DNA of 5,567 bases from an uncultured bacterium (GTDB lineage Bacteria; Cyanobacteriota; Vampirovibrionia; Gastranaerophilales; Gastranaerophilaceae): assembly GCA_946183815.1 (NCBI GenBank), contig CAMHDG010000121.1, positions 1 to 5,567 of the forward strand, read 5' to 3'. The position numbers and the translations under genes are program-made. Below, one piece after another: positions 5,283-5,567 of the stretch; the first letter of the stretch is position 1; the number at the start of each line of letters is the position of its first letter. Below the pieces are notes generated by a model that saw only the letters and a program-made list of their open reading frames with translations, ran no database searches and was not told the DNA's origin.

Positions 5283-5567
5283 ATGCTTGATAAATATTTG
5301 GAATTTTTAGAATACTTAATGGGAAGTTTAAACAAGTATTTTGCCTCCCAAAGACCTTATATAAAGTGTAAAATGGGATGTTCAAAGTGTTGTTCTAACG
5401 GAGATTATCCGTTTTCACAAATTGAGGTGGAACTTTTGAAAGTCGGATTTCACAGACTTGATAACCAAACCCAACAAAAGATATTGAATAATATTAAACA
5501 AATTATAAAAGATAAAGATGCTTGTGAAAATAAGCGTGGCAGGGAGATTTTGGGGGCAGAATTGAAT
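5283..5567 (+). CDS. YkgJ-family cysteine-cluster protein (partial, 3' end outside window)
   Basis: The frame is open from ATG 5283 to the window edge, giving 95 residues. Near the N-terminus KCKMGCSKCCSNGDYPFS holds C29, C33, C36 and C37, the C-x3-C-x2-CC cluster of the YkgJ/CxxCxxCC family, thought to bind zinc or iron. After the cluster, the sequence QIEVELL and the helical region suit the family. A further cysteine, C81, is visible, and the rest of the domain is missing from the window. The frame is closed upstream by TAA 5259-5261 with no other start before 5283, and no SD precedes the ATG, which fits a leaderless mRNA. Later starts (TTG 5298, ATG 5319) also lack an SD. It is divergent from the SIMPL gene. 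The substrate or partner is unknown. Confidence 0.88.
   Translation, partial: MLDKYLEFLEYLMGSLNKYFASQRPYIKCKMGCSKCCSNGDYPFSQIEVELLKVGFHRLDNQTQQKILNNIKQIIKDKDACENKRGREILGAELN

Noticed and set aside
5191..5385. N-terminal extension of the SIMPL frame upstream of ATG 5190
   Set aside because: It would cross its own -10 box and overlap the YkgJ-family gene. ATG 5190 has a good SD and is followed directly by a typical membrane anchor.

Overview
The window is AT-rich, bacterial and densely coding, with strong Shine-Dalgarno (SD) sites. It most resembles a non-photosynthetic cyanobacterial relative (Melainabacteria/Vampirovibrionia, probably gut-type Gastranaerophilales). Two things point there. 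MetK is about 423 residues long and cyanobacterial in character, for example its long GGGAFSGKDPTKVDRS block and its C-terminal extension. Two small proteins carry an N-terminal (S)FKG/YKG motif that I associate, from memory, with that lineage. The assignment is an inference from protein character, not from a marker gene.

Layout. Positions 1-65 (minus) hold the start of an unidentified gene that follows mazG closely. Positions 70-840 (minus) are mazG, a house-cleaning NTP pyrophosphohydrolase. Positions 841-1031 are a divergent promoter region. Positions 1032-1745 and 1756-2154 (plus) are a two-gene operon of unknown function, closed by a strong terminator at 2173-2207 that also serves the convergent gene 2220-2834 (minus). 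That gene encodes an acidic, coiled-coil protein with a TTG start. Positions 2835-3075 hold back-to-back promoters and an unusual metK leader. Positions 3076-4347 (plus) are metK, followed by an AT-rich hairpin and an intrinsic terminator. Positions 4472-5190 (minus) encode a membrane-anchored SIMPL-domain (DUF541) protein broken by a frameshift. Positions 5283-5567 (plus) are the start of a YkgJ-type cysteine-cluster protein, cut by the window edge and apparently leaderless.

The most interesting region is the metK leader (about 2985-3075). It holds a 9-bp inverted repeat over a candidate -10 box. After it comes a 12-codon open frame with the best SD in the window, whose stop codon overlaps metK's SD. 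The same bases can fold into a compact H-type pseudoknot whose second stem contains metK's SD, and a competing upstream pairing could free it. This has the logic of a translational SAM-responsive switch or of a coupled leader peptide, but no ligand or class can be assigned by eye.

mazG and metK are housekeeping genes. The others are a nucleotide-independent mix of small membrane, surface or unknown proteins, and I see no mobile element, CRISPR array, tRNA or rRNA.
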